From Actinomadura oligospora ATCC 43269 (GTDB taxonomy: Bacteria > Actinomycetota > Actinomycetes > Streptosporangiales > Streptosporangiaceae), in the NCBI RefSeq assembly GCF_000518265.1, contig NZ_KI912410.1:124001-188000 (forward strand): a stretch of DNA of 64,000 nucleotides, read 5' to 3'. Below are positions 52,063 through 60,051 of this stretch, one piece after another. Position 1 is the first letter of the stretch. Each line of letters starts with the position of its first letter. A program made the translations under genes and the position numbers. The notes beneath the pieces were generated by a model. The model was not told where the DNA came from, ran no database searches, and saw only the letters and a list, made by a program, of their open reading frames with translations.

Positions 52063-52749
52063 ATGATGGGACCCATGTCCCGTCCCGCCACCTCGTCCGG
52101 CCGCACCGGCCGCCCGCCCCTGACCTCCCGCGCGGAGATCCTGAGGGCGGCCCACCGGCTCATCGGCCGCGAGGGCTGGGAGACCCTGACCATCCGGCGG
52201 CTGGCCGCCGAGCTCGGCATCGGCCCGACGACCCTGTACCGCCACATCAAGGACAAGGAGGACCTGCTCGTCCTCCTCCTGAACGACCATCTCGACCAGA
52301 GCGAACGGCCCGTGCTCCCGGACGACCCGAAGGAGCGCATCGTCGCCGCGGCGACCGCGATGCACGACGTCCTGGCGGACTGGCCCTGGGCCGCCGAGGT
52401 CCTCGCCGTGGACGGCTTCATCGCCCGCCTGGACGAATCCGCGCTGTGGATGGTCGAGGCCGTCCTGTCCGGGGCGTCCGACTGCGGATGCGGCCCCGAA
52501 CAGGGCGTCGAGCTCTTCCGCAACCTCTGGTACTACACGGTCGGCGAGATCCTCGTCCGCGCTCGCAGCGCCCGCGTGGTGACGGACGAGGAGCGCCGCA
52601 CCTTCGTCCGCCACTTCGACGCGTCCCGCACCCCGCACCTGGCCGCCGTCAGCAGCCGCTGGGGCGTCGTCGCAGGCCGCGACACCTACACCGCCGCGCT
52701 ACGCGCCTTCGTGGACGGCCTGCTCGCCCAAGCCACCCCCACCCCCTAG
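52063..52749 (+). CDS. TetR-family regulator of the DHA2 transporter
   Basis: A 228-residue regulator. The helix-turn-helix lies at about 20-65 (ILRAAHRLIGREGWETLTIRRLAAELGIGPTTLYRHIKDKEDLL), and the C-terminal part resembles TetR_C_1, the fold of tetracycline-type repressors (residues 75-228). A Cys-rich spot CGCG near residue 144 is unusual. GGAGGG at 52052-52057 favours ATG 52063 over 52066 and 52075. It is divergent from the transporter and shares the operator at 51970-52000. Confidence 0.9.
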   Translation: MMGPMSRPATSSGRTGRPPLTSRAEILRAAHRLIGREGWETLTIRRLAAELGIGPTTLYRHIKDKEDLLVLLLNDHLDQSERPVLPDDPKERIVAAATAMHDVLADWPWAAEVLAVDGFIARLDESALWMVEAVLSGASDCGCGPEQGVELFRNLWYYTVGEILVRARSARVVTDEERRTFVRHFDASRTPHLAAVSSRWGVVAGRDTYTAALRAFVDGLLAQATPTP

Positions 52750-52946
52750 CCGCCAGGCCATCTCCGCCCCTGGTCGCCGGGCCGTGCCGGTGGCCGTCCG
52801 GCCGCGCCGTTCGTCTGCCACGTCTTCTCGTGGTCGCATCGGCCACAAATCCGTCACTGTGCGGATGCAAACAGTCGCGAAGCGAAGCGTCCGGCGGCGG
52901 AAGGACCTGATGCTTGGGAGGTGAAAACCGAGGGGTTGGGATCGTG

Positions 52947-53669
52947 GTGAGCGCGCCTCGTCATGTCGCCTGTGTGATGGACGGGAATGGCCGCTGGGCC
53001 AGGCAGAGATGTCTTCCGCGGACAGCCGGGCACCGCGCGGCGGAGGCGGCGGTCATCGACGTCATCGAGGCGGCGCGGGCGTCGGGTGTGCGCTGGCTCA
53101 GCCTGTACGCCTTCTCCACCGAGAACTGGCGGCGGCCGAGCGACGAGATCGATTTCCTCATGGGCCTGGTGCGGCGGACGCTGCGCAAGCACGCGCTCTC
53201 CATGTGCGCCCGCGGCATCCGCTGCCGGTTCCTCGGCGTCTCGGATCCGCGCATCCCTCCGGGACTGGCGCGCGACATCGCCGACCTGGTGGAACTCACC
53301 CGGGACAACCGCGGGATGACGCTGACCGTGGCGTTCGACCACGGCGGACGCCGCGACATCGTCGAGGCCGCGCGGGCGCTGATCCGCGACCGGGTCCCCG
53401 CCGACCTGGTCACCGAGGAGAGCTTCGCCGAACACCTGCCGCATCCCGACACCCCGGACGTCGACCTGGTCATCCGGACGTCGGGGGAGCAGCGCATCTC
53501 CAACTTCATGCTCTGGCAGGTCGCCTACGCCGAATGGGTCTTCCCCGAGGTGCTCTGGCCGGATTTCCGGGCCGAGCATTTCCACGAATGCCTGCGCGCC
53601 TACCGGAACCGCGAACGACGGTTCGGTGACGTCCGGTCGCCGAATCCCATGGTGAAAGGGATCAGATGA
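52947..53669 (+). CDS. Cis-prenyltransferase (isoprenyl diphosphate synthase, UppS-like)
   Basis: A 240-residue cis-prenyltransferase. The catalytic Asp12 lies in VMDGNGRWA, followed by GHRAAEAA, LSLYAFSTENWRRP and the diphosphate-binding RTSGEQRISNFMLWQVAYAEWVF. It condenses isopentenyl diphosphate in cis configuration; product length cannot be read. It starts very close to the DGNGRW motif, so it is short at the N-terminus compared with housekeeping UppS. It overlaps the MpaB-like oxygenase gene by 4 nt (ATGA), so this copy looks dedicated to a special pathway. GTG 52944 or 52947; weak ribosome binding site. Confidence 0.88.
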   Translation: MSAPRHVACVMDGNGRWARQRCLPRTAGHRAAEAAVIDVIEAARASGVRWLSLYAFSTENWRRPSDEIDFLMGLVRRTLRKHALSMCARGIRCRFLGVSDPRIPPGLARDIADLVELTRDNRGMTLTVAFDHGGRRDIVEAARALIRDRVPADLVTEESFAEHLPHPDTPDVDLVIRTSGEQRISNFMLWQVAYAEWVFPEVLWPDFRAEHFHECLRAYRNRERRFGDVRSPNPMVKGIR

Positions 53670-55123
53670 GCGCTGAAACCGCCGTCGAACAGCCCGACAT
53701 ATCGATTCTGGGCCCCGACGCGCTGCTGAGCGAGTACTGCCAGGACGCCCGGTGGGGGCTGGCGGTCGTCCGCGCGACGGTGCTGGAGGCGGCGCATCCG
53801 CAGATCGGCGCGGCGCTGATCGAGAACTCCACCTTCGTCGCGCATCCGTGGCGGCGGGTGTTCAACACCCTGCTCAGCACGCAGCGCGTCCTGGACGCCG
53901 ACACGCGCGTCCGCGACAAGGAGGCGGCGCGTCTCAACCGGCTGCACGCGCGCATCGCGGGCGTCGACCCGAAGGGCCGTCCCTACAACGCGATGGACCC
54001 GGACGCCCGCGCCTGGGTGGTCGCCTCCCTCTTCGAGTCGACCGTGAACCTGAGCCGCATGAGCGGCGTCACCATGAGCGCCGAGGACATGGAGCGTCTG
54101 TACGCCGAGTTCCGCGCGTTCCTGGTCCTGCTGGAAGGCAACGCCGACCATCTCCCCGCGACGGTCGAGGAGTTCTGGCCCTACTTCGAGGACGTCATCG
54201 AACGCGGCCTCGAGAACACCGAGGCGATGCGCATCATCCTGTTCGAGCTGTTCGGCCACATGCCCGCGCCGCCGCTGCTGCGCGGCCACCCCACGATCTG
54301 GGCCGCCGGACGCGTCATGGCCGGGCCCGTGATCTCCGAGTTCCTGAAGGGGACGCTGCCCGAGTCCATCCGGCAGCGGGCGGGCCTCGGGGAGTTGCCC
54401 GGCTCGCACGCGCTGGCCCGCGGCGTCTACATGGGGACGGGCGTCGCCGCCCGCGTCCTGCCGCAGTCCTGGACGCGGACCGACACCATGATCGGCCTCC
54501 TCGACCCCAGCCTGTCGAACGACGGCTCCGGATCCCAGCTGCTGTCGGCGCTGCGCCGCCAGCAGACCCGCGCCGCCGCCCTGATCCGCCTGCTCTCCCC
54601 GATCTCCGGCGACTCCTCGTCCTCCTCGGCAGGGAGCGCGGCGCGGTCGGCCGACCGGTTCTTCGCCGAGGTGCTCGACCAGACCGGCGACGGGTACGTG
54701 TCCTGGCCCGACATCGCCGCGATGGCCCGCGAGGTCGGGTCCCGCCTGGACCTGGACGAGGACACCGAGGAGCGCCTGTTCGAGGCGTACGCCGGCTGGT
54801 GGCGCGAGCTCGCGTCCGCCCTGGACGACGACGGCGACGGCCGCGTCAGCCGCGCCGAGTACGCCGCCGCCGCGTCCACCATGGCGAGCCCCGCGCTGGT
54901 CAGGGTCGCCGAGGTCCTCTTCGACGCGACCGACGCCGACGGCGACCAGTCGATCAGCGCGGTCGAGCACCGCGCCCTCTTCCGCACCGCGTTCTCCCGC
55001 GACGTGGAGACCACCGGCCAGGACGCCCGCTACTCGCGCAGCGAGTTCGTCCGCGAGTTCCTCGACTTCATGTCCGGCCGCCAGGGTTCCGCGGGTTACG
55101 AGTCCCTCCTCGCCCAGGCCTGA
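53666..55123 (+). CDS. MpaB/DUF2236 oxygenase with C-terminal EF-hand module
   Basis: A 485-residue fusion. Residues 20-265 are an MpaB/Lcp-like (DUF2236) domain: the DARWGLAVVRATVLEAAHP start, HPWRRVF at 60-66, His94 in NRLHARIAG, and PYNAMDPDARAWVVASLFES. Members cleave C=C bonds of prenyl chains (MpaB) or polyisoprene (Lcp) using haem. Residues 330-470 contain three EF-hand loops: Asp338-Asp349 (with Asp at position 12), Asp387-Glu398 and Asp423-Glu434, the last two canonical. Calcium control of the oxygenase is inferred. The gene overlaps the cis-prenyltransferase by 4 nt. Confidence 0.85.
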   Translation: MSAETAVEQPDISILGPDALLSEYCQDARWGLAVVRATVLEAAHPQIGAALIENSTFVAHPWRRVFNTLLSTQRVLDADTRVRDKEAARLNRLHARIAGVDPKGRPYNAMDPDARAWVVASLFESTVNLSRMSGVTMSAEDMERLYAEFRAFLVLLEGNADHLPATVEEFWPYFEDVIERGLENTEAMRIILFELFGHMPAPPLLRGHPTIWAAGRVMAGPVISEFLKGTLPESIRQRAGLGELPGSHALARGVYMGTGVAARVLPQSWTRTDTMIGLLDPSLSNDGSGSQLLSALRRQQTRAAALIRLLSPISGDSSSSSAGSAARSADRFFAEVLDQTGDGYVSWPDIAAMAREVGSRLDLDEDTEERLFEAYAGWWRELASALDDDGDGRVSRAEYAAAASTMASPALVRVAEVLFDATDADGDQSISAVEHRALFRTAFSRDVETTGQDARYSRSEFVREFLDFMSGRQGSAGYESLLAQA

Positions 55124-55134
55124 CCCCCTCGCCC

Positions 55135-55179
55135 CGGACGCCGGTTCAGCCCTCCGCCAGGCGGGCGAACCGGCGTCCG
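55135..55179 (+). terminator. Terminator after the prenyltransferase/oxygenase operon
   Basis: A 12-bp stem (55135-55146 with 55168-55179) and 21-nt loop lie 12 nt after the oxygenase stop, closing the two-gene operon. Confidence 0.75.
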
Positions 55180-55234
55180 CGCGTTCAGGTGGCGAGCCGT
55201 CGTGGACGGCCGGAGGCGGAGCGGAATCCGCAGG

Positions 55235-55822
55235 TCAGGCGGCGGCGACGAGGTCGTCGAGCCAGCGGGTGAGGCGGGCTCCCTGGGCGGTCATGACGTC
55301 CGGGTCGCGGAGGGCGTTGGCCAGCAGCGACATGCCCTGGTAGGCGCCGACGAAGGTGAGGGCGAGGCCGTCCGGGTCGTCCAGGCCGAGCTCGCGGAAC
55401 TGCCGCGCGACCCAGGTCAGCAGCAGCCGGATGACGCGCCCGACCTCCTCGCCGAGCCCGCCGTCCTCGCGTTTGCCCAGCTCGGTGGCCAGGGAACCGG
55501 TCGGGCAGCCGTAGCGGGCGGCGGTGTCGCGCTGCCCCACCCACCCGTCGACCAGCGCCTTCAGGCGGTCGAGCGGGTCGGGCAGCGCGTCGAGTTCGGC
55601 GGTGACGGCGGCCAGGTTCCCGGCGTGCTCGGACAGGGCGGCCTCGACCAGGTCGTCCTTGGTCTTGAAGTAGTAGTAGACGTTCCCGACCGGCACGTCC
55701 GCGGCCCTGGCGATGTCGGCGATCGTCGTGCGCTCCGCGCCCTGGCGGTGGACAACCTCGGCGGCGGCGGCCGTGAGGCGCCTCCGCTTGTCGGTCCCGC
55801 GAGCCCTCGGTGAGTTGGTCAC
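55235..55822 (-). CDS. TetR-family regulator
   Basis: A 195-residue regulator with the helix-turn-helix at about 12-60 (RRRLTAAAAEVVHRQGAERTTIADIARAADVPVGNVYYYFKTKDDLV) and a C-terminal dimer domain with YGCPTGSLATELGKRE, as in TetR_C_16/LmrA-type regulators with a single Cys. The start is GTG 55822, without ribosome binding site. On the minus strand TATAGT (55835-55830) ends 7 nt before it, so the mRNA is probably leaderless. It is divergent from the NmrA-like reductase gene and likely controls it. Confidence 0.85.
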   Translation of the reverse strand: MTNSPRARGTDKRRRLTAAAAEVVHRQGAERTTIADIARAADVPVGNVYYYFKTKDDLVEAALSEHAGNLAAVTAELDALPDPLDRLKALVDGWVGQRDTAARYGCPTGSLATELGKREDGGLGEEVGRVIRLLLTWVARQFRELGLDDPDGLALTFVGAYQGMSLLANALRDPDVMTAQGARLTRWLDDLVAAA

Positions 55823-55897
55823 CTGACTGACTATAGACAGCCCCCGGTCCGGCCGTGCTAACGTCCTCCTCAGCAAGTGAGTCAGTCAGCTAACTAA
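55822..55897. promoter_or_regulatory. Divergent promoter/operator region with TGACTGA and GTCAGTCAG repeats
   Basis: CTGACTGACTATAG (55823-55836) overlaps the minus-strand -10. A second site GAGTCAGTCAGCTAACTAACT lies at about 55878-55898 with imperfect dyad symmetry (AGTCAGTCAG versus CTAACTAACT). The shared TCAGTCAG core marks probable binding sites of the divergent TetR. Confidence 0.6.
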
Positions 55898-55912
55898 CTT
55901 TCGGAGGACGGC

Positions 55913-56761
55913 ATGAGGATCGTGGTGACCGGAGCGACCGGCAACGTCGGCGGAGCCCTGGTGCGGACGCTGGCGGCGGACGGCGCGCAGGTGACGGCGA
56001 CGTCCCGGAACATCACCGCGTCGGACGTCCCGGACGGCGTCCGGCACGTGCGTTCCGACCTCACCGACGCGGACGGCCTCCGTCCCGTCCTGGACGGCGC
56101 GGACGCGCTGTTCTTCCAGAACGGCGGAGGGAGCGCCCACCTGATCGACCCGCACGCCGTCCTCGACGCGGCCAAGGCGGGCGGCGTCCGGCGCGTGGTG
56201 CTGCTGTCCTCGCTCGGCGTGGCGACCCGTCCGGACTCGGCCTCGCACGGCGTCGTGACCAAGGCCATCGAGGACGCCGTCCGCGACTCGGGCCTCGACT
56301 GGACGATCCTGCGCCCCGGCGGCTTCAACTCCAACACCTACGCCTGGATCGAGTCCGTGCGCGCGTCGCGGACCGTCGCCGCGCCGTTCGGCGACGTCGG
56401 GCTGCCGACGATCGACCCGTCCGACATCGCGGCGGTCGGCGCGTCCGCCCTTCGCCAGGACGGTCACACCGGGCAGGTCTACGAGCTGACCGGGCCCGCC
56501 CTCGTCACGCCGAGGCAGCAGGCCGAGGCCCTCGCCGAAGCGCTGGGGGAGCCCGTCCGGTTCGTCGAACTGACGCGCGAGCAGGCCCTCGAACACATGC
56601 TGCGGTTCATGCCGGAGCCCGTGGCCGAGACGACGCTGTCCATCCTGGGGGAGCCGAACGAGGCCGAGCTGCGCGTCAGCCCGGACGTCGAGCGCGTCCT
56701 CGGCCGCGCCCCGCGCGCCTACGCGGACTGGGCGCGGGACAACGCCCCCGCCTTCCGCTGA
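55913..56761 (+). CDS. NmrA-like NAD(P)H-binding reductase
   Basis: A 282-residue Rossmann protein. VVTGATGNVGGALVR is the NAD(P)-binding loop; the rest (LLSSLGVATRP, WTILRPGGFNSNTYAW) matches the atypical-SDR/NmrA group with no clear Tyr-x-x-x-Lys pair, so it may be a sensor or a quinone/NADPH reductase. CGGAGGAC precedes the ATG. It is divergent from the TetR gene and convergent with the TetR-GNAT fusion. Confidence 0.85.
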   Translation: MRIVVTGATGNVGGALVRTLAADGAQVTATSRNITASDVPDGVRHVRSDLTDADGLRPVLDGADALFFQNGGGSAHLIDPHAVLDAAKAGGVRRVVLLSSLGVATRPDSASHGVVTKAIEDAVRDSGLDWTILRPGGFNSNTYAWIESVRASRTVAAPFGDVGLPTIDPSDIAAVGASALRQDGHTGQVYELTGPALVTPRQQAEALAEALGEPVRFVELTREQALEHMLRFMPEPVAETTLSILGEPNEAELRVSPDVERVLGRAPRAYADWARDNAPAFR

Positions 56762-56764
56762 CGG

Positions 56765-57853
56765 TCAGCCCGCCGGGACGCGCGGGGTGAAGCCCATCGA
56801 CTCGTAGAGGCCGCGGGCCCGGACGTTGTCCTCGGTGACGGCGAGGGACAGCACCTCGTGGCCCTGGTCGGCGAGGGCGTGCATGGACGCCGCGACCAGG
56901 CGGCGTCCGAGGCCGCGTCCGAGGTGGTCCGGCGAGGTGAACAGGTAGGCCAGCAGCGGGACGCCCTGCCACAGCGTGACCAGGGAGGCCGCCGCCGGAC
57001 GGCCCTCGTCGTCCTCGGCGACGAAGGACGCCGTCGGCACGAACGTGCCGTGCTCGCCCCCGAACGTCAGCTCGATCTCGCTGGTCGCGGCGGCGACGTC
57101 GGCGCCCGCGTCGTCCTGGTCGGGCGTCCCCCGGTAGGCGTGCCACATCAGGTCGCCGAGCGCGGGGACGTCCGACGGCGTCGGGTTCCGAAGGCCGTGG
57201 CCCTCCAGCGCGGGCAGGACGTCCAGCTGCGCGTCGAGGCGGAACCGCCGCGGCTCCGCCTTCGCCGGTGACGGGGACAGGGCGGCGAAGGCTCGGTCGA
57301 TGAGCGCGGCACGGTCGGCCGCGCCGTCGGTCCGGAGCCATTCGCGGGTCGCGGCGTCGAGGGCGGCGCCCGCGGCGGCCGTGAGCAGGTCGGCGGTGAA
57401 GGCGTCGAGACCCGCGCCCGGACGTTCGCGCAGCGCGGCGGCGACCAGGGCGCGCAGCTCGTCGCGCTTCTGATGCAGGCGGGCGCGCAGCGGCGGTGTC
57501 GTCTCGATGAGGCGCATGGCGTCCAGATCGCGCTGGGCGGTGTGGATGTGCGGCTCCCACTCGCCCAGGACGGCGCGCAGGCAGTCCCAGGCGTCCTCGT
57601 CGCCCGGACGCGCCCGGACCTCGTCCGCGATCTGTTCGGCGAGGTCCTCGACGTCCCCGAACAGGATGTCCTCCTTGGACGGGAAGTACCGGAAGAAGCT
57701 GCGCTTGGACAGCCCGGCGGCGGCGGCGATGTCCTCGACCGTCGTCGCCTCGTAGCCGCGTTCCACGAACATCCCGAGTGCGAGATCGGCCAGTTCCCGC
57801 CGCACCGCACGCCGCGTCCGCTCCCGCAGCCCCATCGTCTCCGCTCCGCTCAT
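56765..57853 (-). CDS. TetR-GNAT fusion protein
   Basis: A 362-residue protein with two unrelated domains in one frame. Residues 10-190 are a TetR regulator: helix-turn-helix VRRELADLALGMFVERGYEATTVEDIAAAAGLSKRSFFRYF, then a helical ligand-binding part. Residues about 218-360 are a GNAT acetyltransferase: the acetyl-CoA loop LGRGLGRRL (about 310-318) and VTEDNVRARGLYESMGF at the end. No stop or start lies between them. It is divergent from an SDR gene with a shared operator, so it probably controls that gene. What the GNAT part acetylates is unknown. Confidence 0.88.
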   Translation of the reverse strand: MSGAETMGLRERTRRAVRRELADLALGMFVERGYEATTVEDIAAAAGLSKRSFFRYFPSKEDILFGDVEDLAEQIADEVRARPGDEDAWDCLRAVLGEWEPHIHTAQRDLDAMRLIETTPPLRARLHQKRDELRALVAAALRERPGAGLDAFTADLLTAAAGAALDAATREWLRTDGAADRAALIDRAFAALSPSPAKAEPRRFRLDAQLDVLPALEGHGLRNPTPSDVPALGDLMWHAYRGTPDQDDAGADVAAATSEIELTFGGEHGTFVPTASFVAEDDEGRPAAASLVTLWQGVPLLAYLFTSPDHLGRGLGRRLVAASMHALADQGHEVLSLAVTEDNVRARGLYESMGFTPRVPAG

Positions 57854-57866
57854 GCACCAAGGATAC

Positions 57867-57902
57867 TTTATGTCACCATATGGCTAACATGACACTCGGT
57901 GA
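57867..57902. promoter_or_regulatory. Divergent operator for the TetR-GNAT fusion and SDR genes
   Basis: ATGTCACC (57867-57874) and GGTGACAT (57895-57902) are perfect inverted repeats 20 bp apart, with an inner TGTCA...TGACA pair. They lie between the divergent starts at 57853 and 57940. Confidence 0.75.
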
Positions 57903-57939
57903 CATGTACGGCGTCCAGTGCCGCCCCAAGGAGGATGAC

Positions 57940-58812
57940 ATGCACGGAAAAACGGTCATGGTGACCGGCGGGACGGCGGGAATCGGCCGGGAGACCGCGC
58001 GCGGCCTGGCCCTTCTCGGCGCGCGGGTGATCATCGTCGGACGGAACCCGGACCGCGCGAAGGACGCGGCGGCGGCCCTCACCGCCGAGACGGGCGCCGA
58101 GGTCACATCCCTGACCGCCGACCTCGCCCGGCTGGACGGCCTGCGCGGCCTCGCCTCCCGCTTCGCCGACGAGCACGACAGGCTGGACGTCCTGGTCAAC
58201 AACGCGGGAGGCATGAGCCCCGAACGGCGGCTCACCGGGGACGGCGTGGAGTTCACCTTCGCGGTCAACGTCCTCGCGCCGTACGCCCTCACCCGCCTGC
58301 TGCTGCCGCGGCTCCGGGCGGCGGACGCGGCGCGCGTCGTCAACCTGACCGGCGGCCTCCCGGACGGGACGATCGACCCCGCCAACCTCCAGGCCGAGAA
58401 GCGGTTCCTGGGCTGGACGTTCGCGCACTACAACCAGGCCAAGACGGCGCTCATGGCGATGAGCCACCGGTTCGCCGCGCGCCTGGAACAGGAGGAGATC
58501 ACCGTCAACGTCGCCTACCCGGGCCACGCCTACACGCCGGGGAACCGGGCGACGCCGGTGCGAGCCTTCCCGTACCTGTTCCGGCCGGTCGCGCCCCTGA
58601 TCAGGCTCGTCGGCCCGCTCCTGCTGTCGGACCGCGCGAAGTCGGCGCGCTCCAGCCTCTACCTGGCCTCGAGCCCCGAGGTCCAGGGACGCACCGGCCT
58701 CTACGTCGACGCCAGGGCGCGTCCCGCGACCTGGCCGGACGGCGCTCTGGACCCGCGGGCCCAGGACGCGGTCTGGGATCTCTGTGAACGCCTCACCGCC
58801 CTGACCGCCTGA
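57940..58812 (+). CDS. Short-chain dehydrogenase/reductase
   Basis: A 290-residue classical SDR. TGGTAGIG near residue 8 binds NAD(P)H, NNAGG is the adenine motif, and the active-site Tyr-x-x-x-Lys is YNQAK with Tyr167 and Lys171 (approximate); the usual Ser before it is not clear in VVNLTGGLPD, where Thr may stand in. Substrate unknown; similarity is to retinol-dehydrogenase-type SDRs. AAGGAGG lies 5 nt before ATG 57940. Confidence 0.85.
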   Translation: MHGKTVMVTGGTAGIGRETARGLALLGARVIIVGRNPDRAKDAAAALTAETGAEVTSLTADLARLDGLRGLASRFADEHDRLDVLVNNAGGMSPERRLTGDGVEFTFAVNVLAPYALTRLLLPRLRAADAARVVNLTGGLPDGTIDPANLQAEKRFLGWTFAHYNQAKTALMAMSHRFAARLEQEEITVNVAYPGHAYTPGNRATPVRAFPYLFRPVAPLIRLVGPLLLSDRAKSARSSLYLASSPEVQGRTGLYVDARARPATWPDGALDPRAQDAVWDLCERLTALTA

Positions 58813-58824
58813 CGGCCCCGCGCG

Positions 58825-58862
58825 CCCGGCACGTGGTGTGATCAGGGCGCCGACGTGCCGGG
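58825..58862. terminator. Hairpin between SDR and bacterioferritin genes
   Basis: A perfect 10-bp stem (58825-58834 with 58853-58862) with an 18-nt loop between the convergent SDR and bacterioferritin genes. Confidence 0.65.
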
Positions 58863-58884
58863 ACGCGCCACGGCGGCGTGGTGG

Positions 58885-59376
58885 TCAGCCGGAGCCGGTC
58901 TCCTCGGGCCCCTCGGTGAGACGCTGGAGGTAGTTCTGCTCGCCGAGCATCTCGACCAGGCCGAGCTCGGTCTCCAGGTAGTCGATGTGCTCTTCCTCGT
59001 CCTCGAGGATCTCCTCGAAGAGCCGCGCGGACGTGATGTCCCCGCGCGAGCGCATGAGCTCGATGCCCGGACGCAGCCGCGCGACGGCCTCCAGCTCGAT
59101 CTGCAGGTCGGAGCGGAGCTGCTCGAGGATCGTCTGCCCGATGCGGAGCGTGCCGATCTTCTGGTAGTTCGGCAGGCCCTCCAGGAAGAGGATCCGCTCG
59201 GTCAGCCGCTCGGCGTGCCGCATCTCGTCGAACGACTCGTCCCGGCTCTTCTTGGCCATCCGGTCGAAGCCCCAGTCCTGCTGCATCTTCGAATGCAGGA
59301 AGTACTGGTTGATCGCGGTCAGCTCCGCGGTGAGCTGCTCGTTGAGCAGCGCGATGATGTCCTTGTCGCCTTCCAT
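58885..59376 (-). CDS. bfr: Bacterioferritin
   Basis: A 163-residue iron-storage protein that forms a 24-subunit shell. All ferroxidase ligands are in place: Glu18, Glu51, His54, Glu94, Glu127 and His130, plus Tyr25; the haem axial ligand Met52 is present. ATG 59376 gives the usual MEGDK start; ATG 59385 is 3 residues longer. It ends with a short acidic tail. The bacterioferritin-associated ferredoxin gene lies just upstream on the same strand, which matches iron storage and release. Confidence 0.95.
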   Translation of the reverse strand: MEGDKDIIALLNEQLTAELTAINQYFLHSKMQQDWGFDRMAKKSRDESFDEMRHAERLTERILFLEGLPNYQKIGTLRIGQTILEQLRSDLQIELEAVARLRPGIELMRSRGDITSARLFEEILEDEEEHIDYLETELGLVEMLGEQNYLQRLTEGPEETGSG

Positions 59377-59415
59377 GGGCGCCATGGTTCCACGACGCTC
59401 CGTGATCGAACAGCC

Positions 59416-59889
59416 TCAGGCGGCGGTGTCGCGCAGCCAGCGCGAGCGCACCGGCGCGAGCACCCGCTCCGCCGGAACCAGCACCTCGGACGGCGCGGGC
59501 CCGGTCGCCCCGCACGCGGGCGCGTCCACGGCGCGCGGCGGCTGAGCCGCGCCCTGCGTGATCGCGTTCACGACGCACGCGGACTGGGCGGCGGCGGAGG
59601 CGGCCTCGGCGTCCTGCCGCTCGGCCTCGGCCTCGGCGGGGACGCCGAGGGGCGGGACCGGGGCGTCGGCCGGGAGGACGGGCGGAAGGGGCCCGCCGGT
59701 GATGGCGTCGACCAGGTCGGTGGCCGTCTGGACCTCGCTGACCAGCGAGTACAGTCGGCGGGTGCAGGACCCGCAGCCGGGCTTCCAGCCGCAGGCGTCC
59801 TTGACCTCGCGGACTCCGCGGCAGCCGCCGTCGAGCATGCAGCCGCGCACGTCATCCTCGGTGACGGCGTTGCAGACGCAGACGTACAT
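59416..59889 (-). CDS. Bacterioferritin-associated [2Fe-2S] ferredoxin with long C-terminal extension
   Basis: A 157-residue protein. The first 60 residues are a BFD-type Fer2_BFD domain with Cys4, Cys6, Cys39 and Cys42 (C-x-C...C-x-x-C), which hold the cluster and pass electrons to bacterioferritin for iron release. Ordinary BFD is about 65 residues; here about 95 extra residues, Ala/Pro/Glu-rich and then a conserved-looking RVLAPVRSRWLRD end, follow. Two more Cys lie in the extension. Tandem iron boxes lie upstream, so the gene is probably repressed by a DtxR/IdeR protein when iron is plentiful. Confidence 0.85.
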   Translation of the reverse strand: MYVCVCNAVTEDDVRGCMLDGGCRGVREVKDACGWKPGCGSCTRRLYSLVSEVQTATDLVDAITGGPLPPVLPADAPVPPLGVPAEAEAERQDAEAASAAAQSACVVNAITQGAAQPPRAVDAPACGATGPAPSEVLVPAERVLAPVRSRWLRDTAA

Positions 59890-59912
59890 GCGGGCGGGAG
59901 CCTCTCCGGGAG

Positions 59913-59951
59913 TCAGGTAAGGGCAGCCTCATTAAGGTAAGGCAAGCCTAA
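59913..59951. promoter_or_regulatory. Tandem DtxR/IdeR iron boxes
   Basis: TAAGGTAAGGCAAGCCTAA (59933-59951) matches 15 of 19 bases of the iron-box consensus TTAGGTTAGGCTAACCTAA. TCAGGTAAGGGCAGCCTCA (59913-59931) matches 13. They are 20 bp apart, centre to centre, as for two DtxR dimers, and lie upstream of the ferredoxin start at 59889. Confidence 0.8.
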
Positions 59952-60051
59952 ATGTAGGCGACGGATGCCCGGTCTGGCCAGTCCCGTCCCGAACGGTGTG
60001 ATCTAACCCTCAGCGGGAAAGGGTCCCTCCCAGCGACGGGAGGGGTGGCCG

